A DNA stretch of 64,000 nucleotides, from positions 620,001-684,000 of the forward strand of contig NZ_CP045096.1 of the NCBI RefSeq assembly GCF_009184865.1, written 5' to 3'. Made by a program: the position numbers and the translations under genes. Numbering within the stretch: position 1 is the first letter of the stretch; each line of letters starts with the position of its first letter. The DNA is from Streptomyces phaeolivaceus (lineage in GTDB: Bacteria; Actinomycetota; Actinomycetes; Streptomycetales; Streptomycetaceae). Shown piece by piece: positions 44,162 through 52,499 of this stretch. Below the pieces are notes generated by a model, which was not told the DNA's origin, ran no database searches, and worked only from the letters and a program-made list of their open reading frames with translations.

Positions 44162-46611
44162 GACTGCCGGGGCTTCGGCAGCTCCGGGCCGATACGGGCG
44201 AGCAGTTCCTGTCGCTCGTGGGCGAAGGCCGGGTCCGCCTGGTAGTCGGAGTGGCCGAGGATCGGGGCGGGCAGCGGGTGGGCGCCCGTACGGCCGTAGG
44301 CGAGCGGGTCCGTGAAGGGCTCGGCGTCGACCCGCGGGCCGTGCCGGCTCGTCAGCCGCACCGGGCCGCCGATGGGGTCGGTGCGGCGGTACAGATTGCG
44401 CCAGCAGTCGACCTCGCGGTGCAGGGAGGCCAGCGGCTCGGGACCGAAGTGGGCGGGGAACCAGCGGCCGTAGAGCCGCTCCAGCGGTGAGCCGTAGGTG
44501 AGCAGCGCGACCCGTTTGCGGACCGACGGGGTCAGCTGCCAGGCCGCTGCCGCCGCGAGGACGCTGCCCTGGGAGTGGCCGGAGATGACGAGCCGGCCGC
44601 CCGTGGTGCGGGTCCAGGTGGCCATCCGCCAGGTCAGGTCGGGCACGGCCCGCTCGGCGTAGCAGGGCGGTGCGAACGGGTGTGCGGCACGTGGCCAGAA
44701 CGTGCCCACGTCCCAGAGGATGCCGATCGTGCGGCGCGCGGAGGCGTCCTTGTACGCCCGGCGCCCCCAGGTGACGAACAGCAGGAAGCCCACCCCGATC
44801 AGCCAGGAGCCGAGCGTCTGGGCGGTCTGGGCGGCGCCCGCGACGAAGTCGGGCGAGCCGTGCGCCGCCCTCGCCGGTGTCTCGCGCGTCACCAGGGCAC
44901 CGGTGAGGGCTCCGGCGCCGAGCAGCAGGGTCACCGTGGAGGTGATGCCGATGATCCGGGGCGCCCGGTCGGTGAGCGCCGCCATGGCCCGGGTGCGGGC
45001 GATACGGCGGGTGCGCCCGGCGTCCCGGGACTCCTGCTCCTCGCCCGGCCCGTCCGCCCCCGGGCGCTTCCCCCGCGCTCGTTCCTCCGTTACGTCGTAC
45101 TCCCGTTCCACCGCCGCGGTCTCCGTCCGTCTCAGGACCCAGGTGCGGCGGGCGAGCCAGCCTAGGAGAGCGAGGACGACCAGGAGGAGGGGTGGGATGA
45201 CAGAGGCCTGCCAGGTGAGGAGGACGGGTGGGCCGGGCAGGGTGTCGGTGGTGCCGCCCAGCCAGTCGGCGACGCGCTGGGCGACCCCGGCGGACATCAC
45301 TCCGCCGAGGGCGCAGGCGAGCATCGCGACGGCGGGGCCCGCGAGGCCGTACATGGCGGTGCGGGGATCGGGGCGGGAGCGGTACAGGGTGTGGGCGACC
45401 ACGCCGAGCGCGATCACCAGCAGGCTCTGGACCAGGGTGATCCCGCCGAAGGTCATGTCACCGGGCAGCCGCCCCGCCGACCGCCAGCCGGGGCGTGACC
45501 AGCCCGCGTACACCACGGCCAGGAGGAGCACGGCGATCGCGCAGGCGGGCAGTCGGCGGACCAGATGCTCGTCCAGGCCTCTGTCGAGGCGCCGCTCGCT
45601 GCGGCCCCGGCGGCACACCACCCACACCACGACGACGGCGAGGGCCACGAGTGCCCCGTTCAGCAGCCAGCCCAGCAGTTCCAGGAGGGCGGGGCCGCCC
45701 GCGCGGCGGTCGTGGCGGGCCGCTGACGTGCCGACGCCCGCCGCGACGGTCAGGAAGCCGGCCGCCGCGTGCGCGGCCCGCAGCCTGGCCACCAGACGGC
45801 GTCCGTACCAGAAGCCGGGCCGGCCGAGCGCGACCCGTGCCGTGTCCTCGACGTCGGGCGCGATACGGGGCGCCCTGTCGTCGTCGGGGCGGGTGCCGTC
45901 GTCGCGGTCCATGGGGCGCTGCGACTCGTACTCGCTCCAGGTGCGGTGGGAGAGGTACCACAGGAGGCCGGTCAGGGCGGAGGGCACCAGGGCCGCCAGG
46001 GCGAGGCGGCGGCCCGGCTGGCTCCACCAGCCGTCGTCGGAGACGGCCGGGGAGAGAAAGCCGAGCCAGGTGTGCGCCCGCGCGCACGCTTGTGCGCCCG
46101 CGCACTGCCAGGCGGTCAGGTCGAGGGCGACCTCGCAGGCCGCCGCGACGAGCAGCACGGTCAGGGTCAGACCGGCCAGCCGGACGAGGAGGCCGTAGAG
46201 ACGTACCGTCCGTCGGCGGTCGCGGGCGCTGGGGCGCATCCAGTGCGCGAGGTTGACGACCATGAACGGCAGCAGCAACAGCCACAGGGCACGGGAGCCG
46301 TTTCCGGACGTGAGGTTGCACCAGACATAGGCCTCGGGGACGGGCCTGCCACGGCTGTCGGCGGGACGTTTCTCCGCGTCGGCGTCGTCGATGCGCCGGA
46401 AGACGGCGGCCGTGTCGTCACCGGTGATCCGGACCGTGCGCGGGTCGTCCAGCATGCGTTCGGGGGTGGTGCCGCCGACGCCGTGGACCAGGAGTTCGAG
46501 GGCGGTGCCGTCGGGCGTGGACCGGTCGGATTCCGGCTGATCTTGCGCCTCGGCGGGCTGCGGATGTTCCCTGGGTTCCGTATGTGTCGTATGTTCCCTC
46601 GCACGATCCAC
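44158..46611 (-). CDS. Polytopic membrane protein with a split lipase-type alpha/beta hydrolase fold
   Basis: 817 aa from GTG 46611. The N-terminus has the oxyanion-loop motif LELLVHGVGGTTPE (38-51). About eleven membrane helices fill residues ~108-640. The C-terminus has the nucleophile elbow GHSQGS (S680) and plausible D745 (YRRTDPIGG) and H787 (LGHSDYQ). Thus the first strand/oxyanion loop and the catalytic residues of one hydrolase domain are separated by ~600 residues of membrane region. The cytoplasmic side is expected for the hydrolase. Possibly a membrane-lipid or acyl-chain hydrolase. The stop codon TAG is made by the MITE-like insertion. The N-terminus (1-35) is charged low complexity with REHTTHTEPREHPQP. 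Confidence 0.75.
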   Translation of the reverse strand: MDRAREHTTHTEPREHPQPAEAQDQPESDRSTPDGTALELLVHGVGGTTPERMLDDPRTVRITGDDTAAVFRRIDDADAEKRPADSRGRPVPEAYVWCNLTSGNGSRALWLLLLPFMVVNLAHWMRPSARDRRRTVRLYGLLVRLAGLTLTVLLVAAACEVALDLTAWQCAGAQACARAHTWLGFLSPAVSDDGWWSQPGRRLALAALVPSALTGLLWYLSHRTWSEYESQRPMDRDDGTRPDDDRAPRIAPDVEDTARVALGRPGFWYGRRLVARLRAAHAAAGFLTVAAGVGTSAARHDRRAGGPALLELLGWLLNGALVALAVVVVWVVCRRGRSERRLDRGLDEHLVRRLPACAIAVLLLAVVYAGWSRPGWRSAGRLPGDMTFGGITLVQSLLVIALGVVAHTLYRSRPDPRTAMYGLAGPAVAMLACALGGVMSAGVAQRVADWLGGTTDTLPGPPVLLTWQASVIPPLLLVVLALLGWLARRTWVLRRTETAAVEREYDVTEERARGKRPGADGPGEEQESRDAGRTRRIARTRAMAALTDRAPRIIGITSTVTLLLGAGALTGALVTRETPARAAHGSPDFVAGAAQTAQTLGSWLIGVGFLLFVTWGRRAYKDASARRTIGILWDVGTFWPRAAHPFAPPCYAERAVPDLTWRMATWTRTTGGRLVISGHSQGSVLAAAAAWQLTPSVRKRVALLTYGSPLERLYGRWFPAHFGPEPLASLHREVDCWRNLYRRTDPIGGPVRLTSRHGPRVDAEPFTDPLAYGRTGAHPLPAPILGHSDYQADPAFAHERQELLARIGPELPKPRQS

Positions 46612-46904
46612 TGTTCCGCTTCCCCCGTGATGCGCCGCAAGTCAGGTGTGATGTGCAGGCACTGATGATCGCCGCTGAGCGGGCCTCGTACACCTGTGGA
46701 CACCGAATCTCCCCGATCCGTGTGATAGTGGCGGGCGCGAGGAACGGAGCGTGTACGTGCACGTGACTGTGCAGACAGTGGCGTCGCCCCTGGTGGGGCG
46801 TGCGAATATGGGACGTCCTCGGGACCGGGGACGGGGGAATGTCCTCGTCGGAGGGGGTAGGGAAGGCGTGTCGGGCGTGATGGGGCGAGAGGACCGGAGC
46901 GGGC
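46612..46904. promoter_or_regulatory. Divergent intergenic region with two small palindromes
   Basis: The space between the membrane hydrolase and the DeoR-type regulator holds ACGTGCACGT (46755-46764, perfect palindrome) and, 2 nt on, ACTGT-GCAG-ACAGT (46766-46779). GATAGT (46724-46729) is a possible -10. These are operator candidates for autoregulation by the DeoR protein. No gene is seen here. Confidence 0.4.
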
Positions 46905-47738
46905 GTGAGTGAGAACCAGAACCTCCTCGCGGAGCAGCGCCGAGCCCTGATCCTCGACGAGGTACGACGGCGGGGCGGGGTCCGGGTCAACGAGCTGACC
47001 CGCAGGCTGGGCGTGTCGGACATGACGGTGCGCCGCGATCTCGACGCGCTGGCCCGCCAGGGCGCGGTGGAGAAGGTGCACGGGGGCGCGGTCCCGGTGG
47101 CCGAGGCGAGCACGCACGAGCCGGGTTTCGAGGCGAAGTCCGGGCTGGAGCTGAGCGCCAAGGAGGACATCGCGCGGGCCGCCGCGGAGCTGGTCGCCCC
47201 GGGTTCGGCGATCGCCCTGTCGGGCGGTACGACGACGTACGCGCTGGCGCACCGGCTGGTGGACGTGCCGGACCTGACCGTGGTCACCAACTCGGTGCGG
47301 GTCGCCGATGTCTTCCACGCCGCCCAGCGTTCGTCGGGGCCCCGGCAGGGCGCGGCGACCGTGGTGCTCACCGGGGGCGTGCGGACGCCGTCCGACTCCC
47401 TGGTGGGGCCGGTGGCCGATCAGGCGATCGCGGCGCTCCACTTCGATGTGCTGTTCCTCGGGGTGCACGGGATATCGGTCGAGGCGGGGCTGTCCACGCC
47501 GAATCTGGCGGAGGCCGAGACGAACCGGCGGCTCGTGCAGTCGGCGCGGCGGGTCGTCGTGGTGGCCGACCACACCAAGTGGGGGACGGTCGGGCTGAGT
47601 TCGTTCGCCGCGTTGGAGCAGGTGGACACGTTGGTGACCGACGCGGGGTTGGCCGCGCAGGCGCGGGCCGAGATCGCTGAGCATCTGCGGCGGTTGGTGG
47701 TGGCCGGGGAGGACGCCGACGACGATGCCGATGTGTGA
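46905..47738 (+). CDS. DeoR/GlpR-family transcriptional regulator
   Basis: 277 aa, GTG start. The N-terminal HTH (~10-62) reads AEQRRALILDEVRRRGGVRV, then LTRRLGVSDMTVRRDLDALA and the family signature EKVHGGAV. The C-terminal sugar-phosphate sensor domain has ALSGGTTTYALAHRL, TVVTNSVRVADVF, FLGVHGISVEAGLSTPN and VVVADHTKWG. All motifs are complete. DeoR proteins respond to phosphorylated sugars, but neither neighbour is a sugar gene, so the target is unclear. The C-terminus is acidic (GEDADDDADV). Confidence 0.9.
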   Translation: MSENQNLLAEQRRALILDEVRRRGGVRVNELTRRLGVSDMTVRRDLDALARQGAVEKVHGGAVPVAEASTHEPGFEAKSGLELSAKEDIARAAAELVAPGSAIALSGGTTTYALAHRLVDVPDLTVVTNSVRVADVFHAAQRSSGPRQGAATVVLTGGVRTPSDSLVGPVADQAIAALHFDVLFLGVHGISVEAGLSTPNLAEAETNRRLVQSARRVVVVADHTKWGTVGLSSFAALEQVDTLVTDAGLAAQARAEIAEHLRRLVVAGEDADDDADV

Positions 47739-47780
47739 GCGCCGTTGTCGATGAGGACGGTTTGAGGGTGCGGGCTGTCT

Positions 47781-47810
47781 GTGGCTGGTCGCGCAGTTCC
47801 CCGCGCCCCT
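47781..47810. repeat. Common Streptomyces intergenic repeat (GTCGCGCAGTTCCCCGCGCC type)
   Basis: The segment GGTCGCGCAGTTCCCCGCGC followed by CCCT lies between the DeoR gene and the convergent desulfhydrase gene. From memory this motif is one of the most frequent dispersed intergenic sequences in Streptomyces chromosomes, usually near 3' ends, and may serve as a transcript end or binding site. Confidence 0.6.
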
Positions 47811-47848
47811 TGAGGTGCGCTGCAGGGCCCGGCGACGGATAAGGGCTC

Positions 47849-48973
47849 TCAGTCCATCCACCTGCCTGTAGTCAGCAGTCTTTCGATCGCTGTCGTGAAC
47901 GGGGCGATGTCCAGGCCCTGTTGTCTCAGCCAGTCGTCCGAGTAGTACTTGTCGAGGTAGCGGTCGCCCGGGTCGCAGAGCAGGGTCACCACACTGCCCT
48001 GGCGGCCCGCCGTGACCATCTCGGCCGCGATCTTGAGGGCGCTCCACAGGCCCGTGCCCGTGGAGCCGCCCGCCTTGCGGCCTATGGCGTTCTCCAGGGC
48101 GCGTACGGCGGCGACAGTGGCCGCGTCGGGGACCTTCATCATGCGGTCGACGGCGCCGGGGACGAAGCTGGGCTCCATCCGTGGGCGGCCGATGCCCTCG
48201 ATACGGGAGCCGCAGTCGCAGGTGACGTCGGGGTCGCCGGTGGTCCAGCCCTCGAAGAAACAGGAGTTCTCGGGGTCGGCGACACAGATACGGGTGTCGT
48301 ACTGCATGTAGTGGACGTACCGGGCGATGGTCGCGGAGGTGCCGCCCGTGCCGGCGGTGGCGACGATCCAGGCGGGCTCGGGGAAGCGCTCCAACCGGAG
48401 CTGGCGGAACATGGATTCGGCGATGTTGTTGTTGCCCCGCCAGTCCGTGGCCCGCTCCGCGTAGGTGAACTGGTCCATGTAGTGGCCGCCGGTCTCCCGC
48501 GCGAGGCGGGCGGACTCCTCGTACATCCTCCGTGAGTCGTCCACGAAGTGGCAGCGGCCACCGTGGAACTCGATCAGACGGATCTTCTCGGCGCTGGTCG
48601 TGCGGGGCATGACGGCGATGAAGGGGACGCCGATCAGCTTGGCGAAGTACGCCTCCGAGACGGCGGTCGAGCCGCTGGAGGCCTCGATGACGGGGCGGCC
48701 CGGCCGGATCCAGCCGTTGCACAGGCCGTAGAGGAAGAGGGAACGGGCGAGGCGGTGCTTGAGGCTGCCGGTGGGGTGCGTCGACTCGTCCTTGAGATAC
48801 AGGTCGATGCCCCAGCTCTCGGGCAGCGGGAAGCGCAGCAGATGGGTGTCGGCGGAACGGTTGGCGTCGGCCTGGACCTTCCGCACGGCTTCTTTGAGCC
48901 AGCCTCGGTACTCGGTGTCGCTGTGATCGACGTCGAGGGTCGCGCCAGGACGGGTGGGGTGGGGGGTGCTCAC
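47849..48973 (-). CDS. PLP-dependent cysteine synthase-fold enzyme, Cds1-like cysteine desulfhydrase
   Basis: 374 aa from GTG 48973, chosen because GAGGAGC lies 6 nt upstream; ATG 48991 is in frame but without a ribosome site. Fold type II PLP enzyme with the Schiff-base Lys in [12 protein letters not shown], substrate loop [29 protein letters not shown] and the phosphate-binding loop [11 protein letters not shown]. The pattern [13 protein letters not shown]...GLCNGWI resembles Cds1 of M. tuberculosis, which degrades cysteine to H2S, pyruvate and ammonia. A cysteine synthase role is the alternative. A CTTTGAG-CAC-CTCAAAG palindrome lies upstream. Confidence 0.8.
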   Translation of the reverse strand: MSTPHPTRPGATLDVDHSDTEYRGWLKEAVRKVQADANRSADTHLLRFPLPESWGIDLYLKDESTHPTGSLKHRLARSLFLYGLCNGWIRPGRPVIEASSGSTAVSEAYFAKLIGVPFIAVMPRTTSAEKIRLIEFHGGRCHFVDDSRRMYEESARLARETGGHYMDQFTYAERATDWRGNNNIAESMFRQLRLERFPEPAWIVATAGTGGTSATIARYVHYMQYDTRICVADPENSCFFEGWTTGDPDVTCDCGSRIEGIGRPRMEPSFVPGAVDRMMKVPDAATVAAVRALENAIGRKAGGSTGTGLWSALKIAAEMVTAGRQGSVVTLLCDPGDRYLDKYYSDDWLRQQGLDIAPFTTAIERLLTTGRWMD

Positions 48974-49330
48974 GGCGTGCTCCTCACGCATTGCGCCGAC
49001 GGCGGATCGCGGCGTCGGACAACCCGATCATAAGCACCTTCCGCACGCTTCTCACCTGCATAAACAGTCCTTTGAGCACCTCAAAGACACTCCTGTGGCG
49101 AGTATGCGCGGGGCGCATGGGGGGCGCATGCCGCGCGTGCGCCGGAACCCCGCCCCCGGTCCACCGTGCGCACTGGTGCTCGACGCGGGGGACGTGCAGA
49201 CTTCACCGCACGGGCCGGGTCGATGCCCGGGGGTCACCCGGGGGGAGGCGGCCTCGGGCACACTGGATCACGGTCCGCCGGACACGGATCACGACAGAGG
49301 ACAGTCGAGGCGCACTAGGGGGCGGGGTAC
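48974..49330. other. Divergent intergenic region with palindrome CTTTGAG-CAC-CTCAAAG
   Basis: A 357-bp non-coding space between the Cds1-like gene and the 106-aa gene. It contains a perfect 17-bp palindrome CTTTGAGCACCTCAAAG (49070-49086), ~97 bp upstream of the desulfhydrase start, and a GGCGCATG direct repeat (49116-49131). No gene is found. Confidence 0.6.
49070..49086. promoter_or_regulatory. Operator-like 17-bp palindrome
   Basis: CTTTGAG (49070-49076), spacer CAC, CTCAAAG (49080-49086), perfect arms in an AT-richer patch upstream of the Cds1-like gene. A candidate site for a dimeric repressor or activator; the regulator is unknown. Confidence 0.5.
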
Positions 49331-49651
49331 ATGGCCGAGCCGGAATTCACGGCCACGGGCGTGCGGATCGGAAAGCGGCTGCGGCAGCTGACCCGGGCGG
49401 GGCAGGTCCGGATCGAGGGCGGCAGGCTGCAGTTGCTGACCAGTTACGGCAGCGAGATCGACAGCGCGCCGGTGCAGGCGGTACGCGCCTCGAAGCCCTG
49501 GTTCGCGAACGACGACCGGGCGCTGGCCGACGTCAACGGCACCCGCTACACGCTCACGCTGAACGAGCACGACCCCGCCCCGGGGAAGCCGGGACCGCCC
49601 TCGGCGCGCCGGTTCATAGAGGCGGTGCGCAGGGCCGCGGGGCGCGGCTGA
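49331..49651 (+). CDS. Conserved small hypothetical protein (SCO4676-like position)
   Basis: 106 aa, ATG preceded by GGGGGCGGGG. Soluble, with basic helices at both ends (RIGKRLRQLTRAGQ; ARRFIEAVRRAAGRG) and a central beta region (QVRIEGGRLQLLTSYG, TRYTLTLNEHD). No known domain. It lies just upstream of the RsfA-like gene, an arrangement I recall as conserved in Streptomyces, but no function can be given. Confidence 0.72.
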   Translation: MAEPEFTATGVRIGKRLRQLTRAGQVRIEGGRLQLLTSYGSEIDSAPVQAVRASKPWFANDDRALADVNGTRYTLTLNEHDPAPGKPGPPSARRFIEAVRRAAGRG

Positions 49652-49835
49652 CGAACCGCGAGTTGCGGGACGGGACCCCCTGGGTCACTCTGGTCTCACA
49701 TCACTCTGGGTTTACCGGCGATAACGCTGCGAACCAGCCCGCCGGCCATGTCAGCAGGCGGCGGTTTTCGCCCAGCCACCTCGCTGGATCCGTACTCCGA
49801 TCTTCTTCCGGACTCAACTTCGGGGAGTCGCAGCC

Positions 49836-50387
49836 GTGATCAGCCAGCAAAGCAGGCACTGCACGGTGGAGCTCCAAGCCCTGCCGTCGCGGATCGGCCA
49901 GGTCCGCAGAATCGTATCTGCGCAATTGCGCTACTGGCATCTGGATCCCTTGATAGAGCGGGCCGCACTCGGGGTGACCGAGCTGCTGTCCAACGTCCAC
50001 CGGCACGCCGAGCCGGACAAGATGTGCACCGTGGAGATGGAGTTGCTCCTCGGCCGGCTCACGGTCTCGGTGCACGACAACGACCCCCGCCTCCCGGTCG
50101 TCCAGGACGCGGAGCCCTTCGCCACCTGCGGTCGCGGTCTCGCGATGGTCGCCGCGGTCAGCGAGAGCTGGGGTGTGCGCCCGCACGGCGAGACGGGGAA
50201 GGTCGTGTGGTTCACGCTGCCGGCGTCCTCGGCGGCGGTGCCGAAGATCTCGCCGTACGACGCCGGGCGGACGCTCGACGTCGGGCCGGCCCTCGACACC
50301 GGACAGCCGTACGACACCGGACGCAGGCCCGCCGCGCGTGGGCGCAGGTCCGAACACGCTCCCGCCCGGTCGGCCGTCGCAGGCTGA
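49836..50387 (+). CDS. rsfA: RsfA-like anti-sigma factor (HATPase serine kinase type)
   Basis: 183 aa from GTG 49836. A GHKL ATPase fold with N box E49-L-L-S-N53 (VTELLSNVHRHAEPD), G1-type VHDNDPRL (D81, D83) and G2 GRGLAMV (99-105). The start CTVELQALPSRIGQVRRIVS is typical of SpoIIAB/RsbW-like proteins of Streptomyces. The sequence closely matches what I recall of SCO4677/RsfA, which binds SigF and anti-sigma-factor antagonists. The C-terminal ~55 residues are Pro/Arg-rich and disordered. No sigma factor or antagonist gene is adjacent. Two TCACTCTGG direct repeats (49685-49693, 49701-49709) precede it. Confidence 0.78.
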   Translation: MISQQSRHCTVELQALPSRIGQVRRIVSAQLRYWHLDPLIERAALGVTELLSNVHRHAEPDKMCTVEMELLLGRLTVSVHDNDPRLPVVQDAEPFATCGRGLAMVAAVSESWGVRPHGETGKVVWFTLPASSAAVPKISPYDAGRTLDVGPALDTGQPYDTGRRPAARGRRSEHAPARSAVAG

Positions 50388-50453
50388 CCGGGCGGTGACC
50401 ATCCCGTCGTACGGCGGAGTGGACGCGTGGGCCGGGGCGGGTGGGCGCGACGG

Positions 50454-50759
50454 TCAGCCCGCACCGCCCTTGGCTGCCGGGCCGAACTGCTCGTCCAGGA
50501 CGGACAGTCGGCGCCAGTACTCGTCCTCGTCGATCTCACCGGAGGCGAAGCGGCGGCCGAGCACCGCGATCGGGGAGTCGCCGGAGGGGCGGGGGTCGCC
50601 GCCGTACCGGCGGGGATCCGCGCGCCACGGCCCCCGATGGCCGCGCCCGAGCGTGCGGCGCAGGAGGGTGACGGCGCCGACCACGAGCGCCGCCCAGATC
50701 AGCGGGAAGAGAAGGGGCCAGGGCCCGGGGCCGCCGTCCCAGCTCGCGAGGGTCCGCAT
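50454..50759 (-). CDS. SHOCT-domain small membrane protein
   Basis: 101 aa. One membrane helix (~14-34, PLLFPLIWAALVVGAVTLL), then a basic linker and a C-terminal SHOCT motif (LGRRFASGEIDEDEYWRRL). SHOCT is a short oligomerisation/targeting motif at C-termini. Function unknown. Confidence 0.85.
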   Translation of the reverse strand: MRTLASWDGGPGPWPLLFPLIWAALVVGAVTLLRRTLGRGHRGPWRADPRRYGGDPRPSGDSPIAVLGRRFASGEIDEDEYWRRLSVLDEQFGPAAKGGAG

Positions 50760-50942
50760 CTCGGACTCATCTCCTTGGTCGTGTCCATCGCGCGCCTCGC
50801 ACTCTTCGTGCTCTTCGTGCGCCGCGCGTTCTTCGAGATGCTTCGAGGCTCTCTCCGGGAGGGGGTGCGGGGCGTCGTACGGTCGGCGGCAGTGCGGGTA
50901 CTTCCCGCGCGGTAGACCGCGCGGTGGGCGACGCCCACCCGG

Positions 50943-52409
50943 CTAGCCCACGGAGATGTCCACCGCCGGCCGCAGCTTCGCCGCCGAGGCCAGGGCCTCG
51001 TGGACGGGGTTGGTGTCGAAGGCGGCCAACAGGGCTCGGTCCGCGGGGTGTTCGGCGGCCGGGTAGGCGATCTGCTCGTAGGCGGTCTGGAAGCGGGGAC
51101 CCCAGCGGCGGGCGCCGAGGCGGGCCGTGCGGGAGCAGTTGTCGACCATGTACGCGACGTCCCGGGCGCGCATGTAGGGCAGGAGGGAGTCGACCGCCTC
51201 GATGACGGACTCGTTGACGATCTCCGACCAGGGATGGCCGCGTTCGGCGAACTCGTCGACCTGGGCGGTCATGGTGGCGACGAAGACACCGGCGGTGAAC
51301 GGGTCCACCGGGCCCCCGGGCAGACCGCGCTCGTCCCGGCGGGCGTGCGCGCGGTCGCTCAGGGACCACATCGGTGAGCCGCCGATCCGGCTCATCGGGC
51401 GGGTGCCCAGACGGCGTTCGGCCAGGATCACGCTGCGCAGCTCGGTGCCGTCGGCGACCTCGTCGTAGATCTCGGCGACGATCTCCCGGGCGGGCCCGTA
51501 CGTGGCCGTGTAGGCGCGGTCGAAGACGTCCCGGCCGGAGGCGTCGAGGCTTTCGCGGACCGCGCGGAGCCCGGCGCGGGAGATGGTGCGGGCGATCGGG
51601 CCGGTGATGTTCTCGCAGGACCGCGCGTACGCGGTCGTCCCGTCGTCGCCCGCGAGCCGGTAGCGGGTGTACAGGCTCTCGACGATGCCGTGGACCGCGC
51701 CGAGCAGGACGGCGCGTTCGCCCACGATGTCGGAGAGGTACTCGCTCTCCAGGGTGGTCCGGAAGGTGTACGGGGAGCCGAGGGCGACCGACCAGGCGAG
51801 GGCGCGGTCGGTGGCGTTGCCGTCGGGGTCGGCGTGGACGGCGTAACTGCTGTTGATCCCGGCGCCGTTGATCTCGGCGCCCTGCTCGTAGAGACGGCGG
51901 ACCGAGTCGCCCATCCCCTTGGGGCAGACGGCGACGACGCCGTGTCCGGGAGGGAAGTCGCCGCCGGTCTCGCGGAGGTGGCCGAGGAGGAAGCCGTGGG
52001 AGAGGCCGATCGTGGCGCCGGGTTTCAGGGCGGCGAAGATCTTCCGGTGGTGGGCGGCGAGGGCCGCGTCGGCGATCAGCAGGACGACGAGGTCGCTGTC
52101 GGCGGTGACGGCGAGCCAGTCGCCGAGGGTGCCGTCCTCCTCGGTGAAGCCGTGGGCGCGGGCGTCGGCGGCCGAGGCGGAGCCGGGGCGCAGTCCGACG
52201 GCCACGGTGATGTCGGTGCCGGCGAGGGAGTCGCGCAGATTGCGGGCCTGGGCCCGGCCCTGCGGGCCCCAGCCGACGACCCCGATGCGGCGCACACCGG
52301 CGAGGGCCCGGGGCAGCAGCGGGAACAGGTGCCGGCCGCCGCGCAGGATGGTCTCGGTGCCGCCGGGCACGTCCATGGTTTCGAGGGCGAAGACGGTGGA
52401 GGTGGTCAT
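50943..52409 (-). CDS. ilvC: Class II ketol-acid reductoisomerase
   Basis: 488 aa from ATG 52409. Isomerises and reduces acetolactate in branched-chain amino acid synthesis with NADPH and Mg2+. The Rossmann motif is VVGWGPQGRAQARNLRDS; then LSHGFLLGHL, VCPKGMGDSVRRLY with the catalytic Lys, and the metal-site Asp/Glu in EYLSDIVGERAVLLGAVHG. The length and the second knotted domain (PFTAGVFVATMTAQ, NESVIEAVDSLLPYMRARDV, MVDNCSRTARLG) define class II, the long form of plants and enterobacteria. Streptomyces housekeeping IlvC is normally the ~330-aa class I enzyme. Divergent from an IlvY-like regulator as in E. coli. Looks horizontally acquired. Confidence 0.92.
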   Translation of the reverse strand: MTTSTVFALETMDVPGGTETILRGGRHLFPLLPRALAGVRRIGVVGWGPQGRAQARNLRDSLAGTDITVAVGLRPGSASAADARAHGFTEEDGTLGDWLAVTADSDLVVLLIADAALAAHHRKIFAALKPGATIGLSHGFLLGHLRETGGDFPPGHGVVAVCPKGMGDSVRRLYEQGAEINGAGINSSYAVHADPDGNATDRALAWSVALGSPYTFRTTLESEYLSDIVGERAVLLGAVHGIVESLYTRYRLAGDDGTTAYARSCENITGPIARTISRAGLRAVRESLDASGRDVFDRAYTATYGPAREIVAEIYDEVADGTELRSVILAERRLGTRPMSRIGGSPMWSLSDRAHARRDERGLPGGPVDPFTAGVFVATMTAQVDEFAERGHPWSEIVNESVIEAVDSLLPYMRARDVAYMVDNCSRTARLGARRWGPRFQTAYEQIAYPAAEHPADRALLAAFDTNPVHEALASAAKLRPAVDISVG

Positions 52410-52435
52410 GGAGGAGTTGTAGGGTCCGGGCGAGT

Positions 52436-52452
52436 GTTGCGGCAAGCGCAAC
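52436..52452. promoter_or_regulatory. Putative IlvY operator GTTGCG-GCAAG-CGCAAC
   Basis: Arms GTTGCG (52436-52441) and CGCAAC (52447-52452) are perfectly complementary around a 5-bp spacer and give the T-N11-A pattern of LysR sites. The site lies in the 90-bp space between ilvC and the LysR gene. A further GTTGCGG half site at about 52477-52483 could be the activation half. Confidence 0.6.
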
Positions 52453-52499
52453 CTTCGCAGCGGTGTGTTGCGGATGATGAAAGAGCCAGGTGGGCGGGT

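Noticed and set aside
47781..47810. Rho-independent terminator between the DeoR and desulfhydrase genes
   Set aside because: The GCGCAGTTCCCCGCGCC motif has no matching second arm here; kept only as a dispersed repeat.
46167..48722. Minus-strand frame of 851 codons over the DeoR gene
   Set aside because: Low-complexity Arg/Pro-rich translation that crosses an obvious divergent promoter; shadow of the flanking genes.
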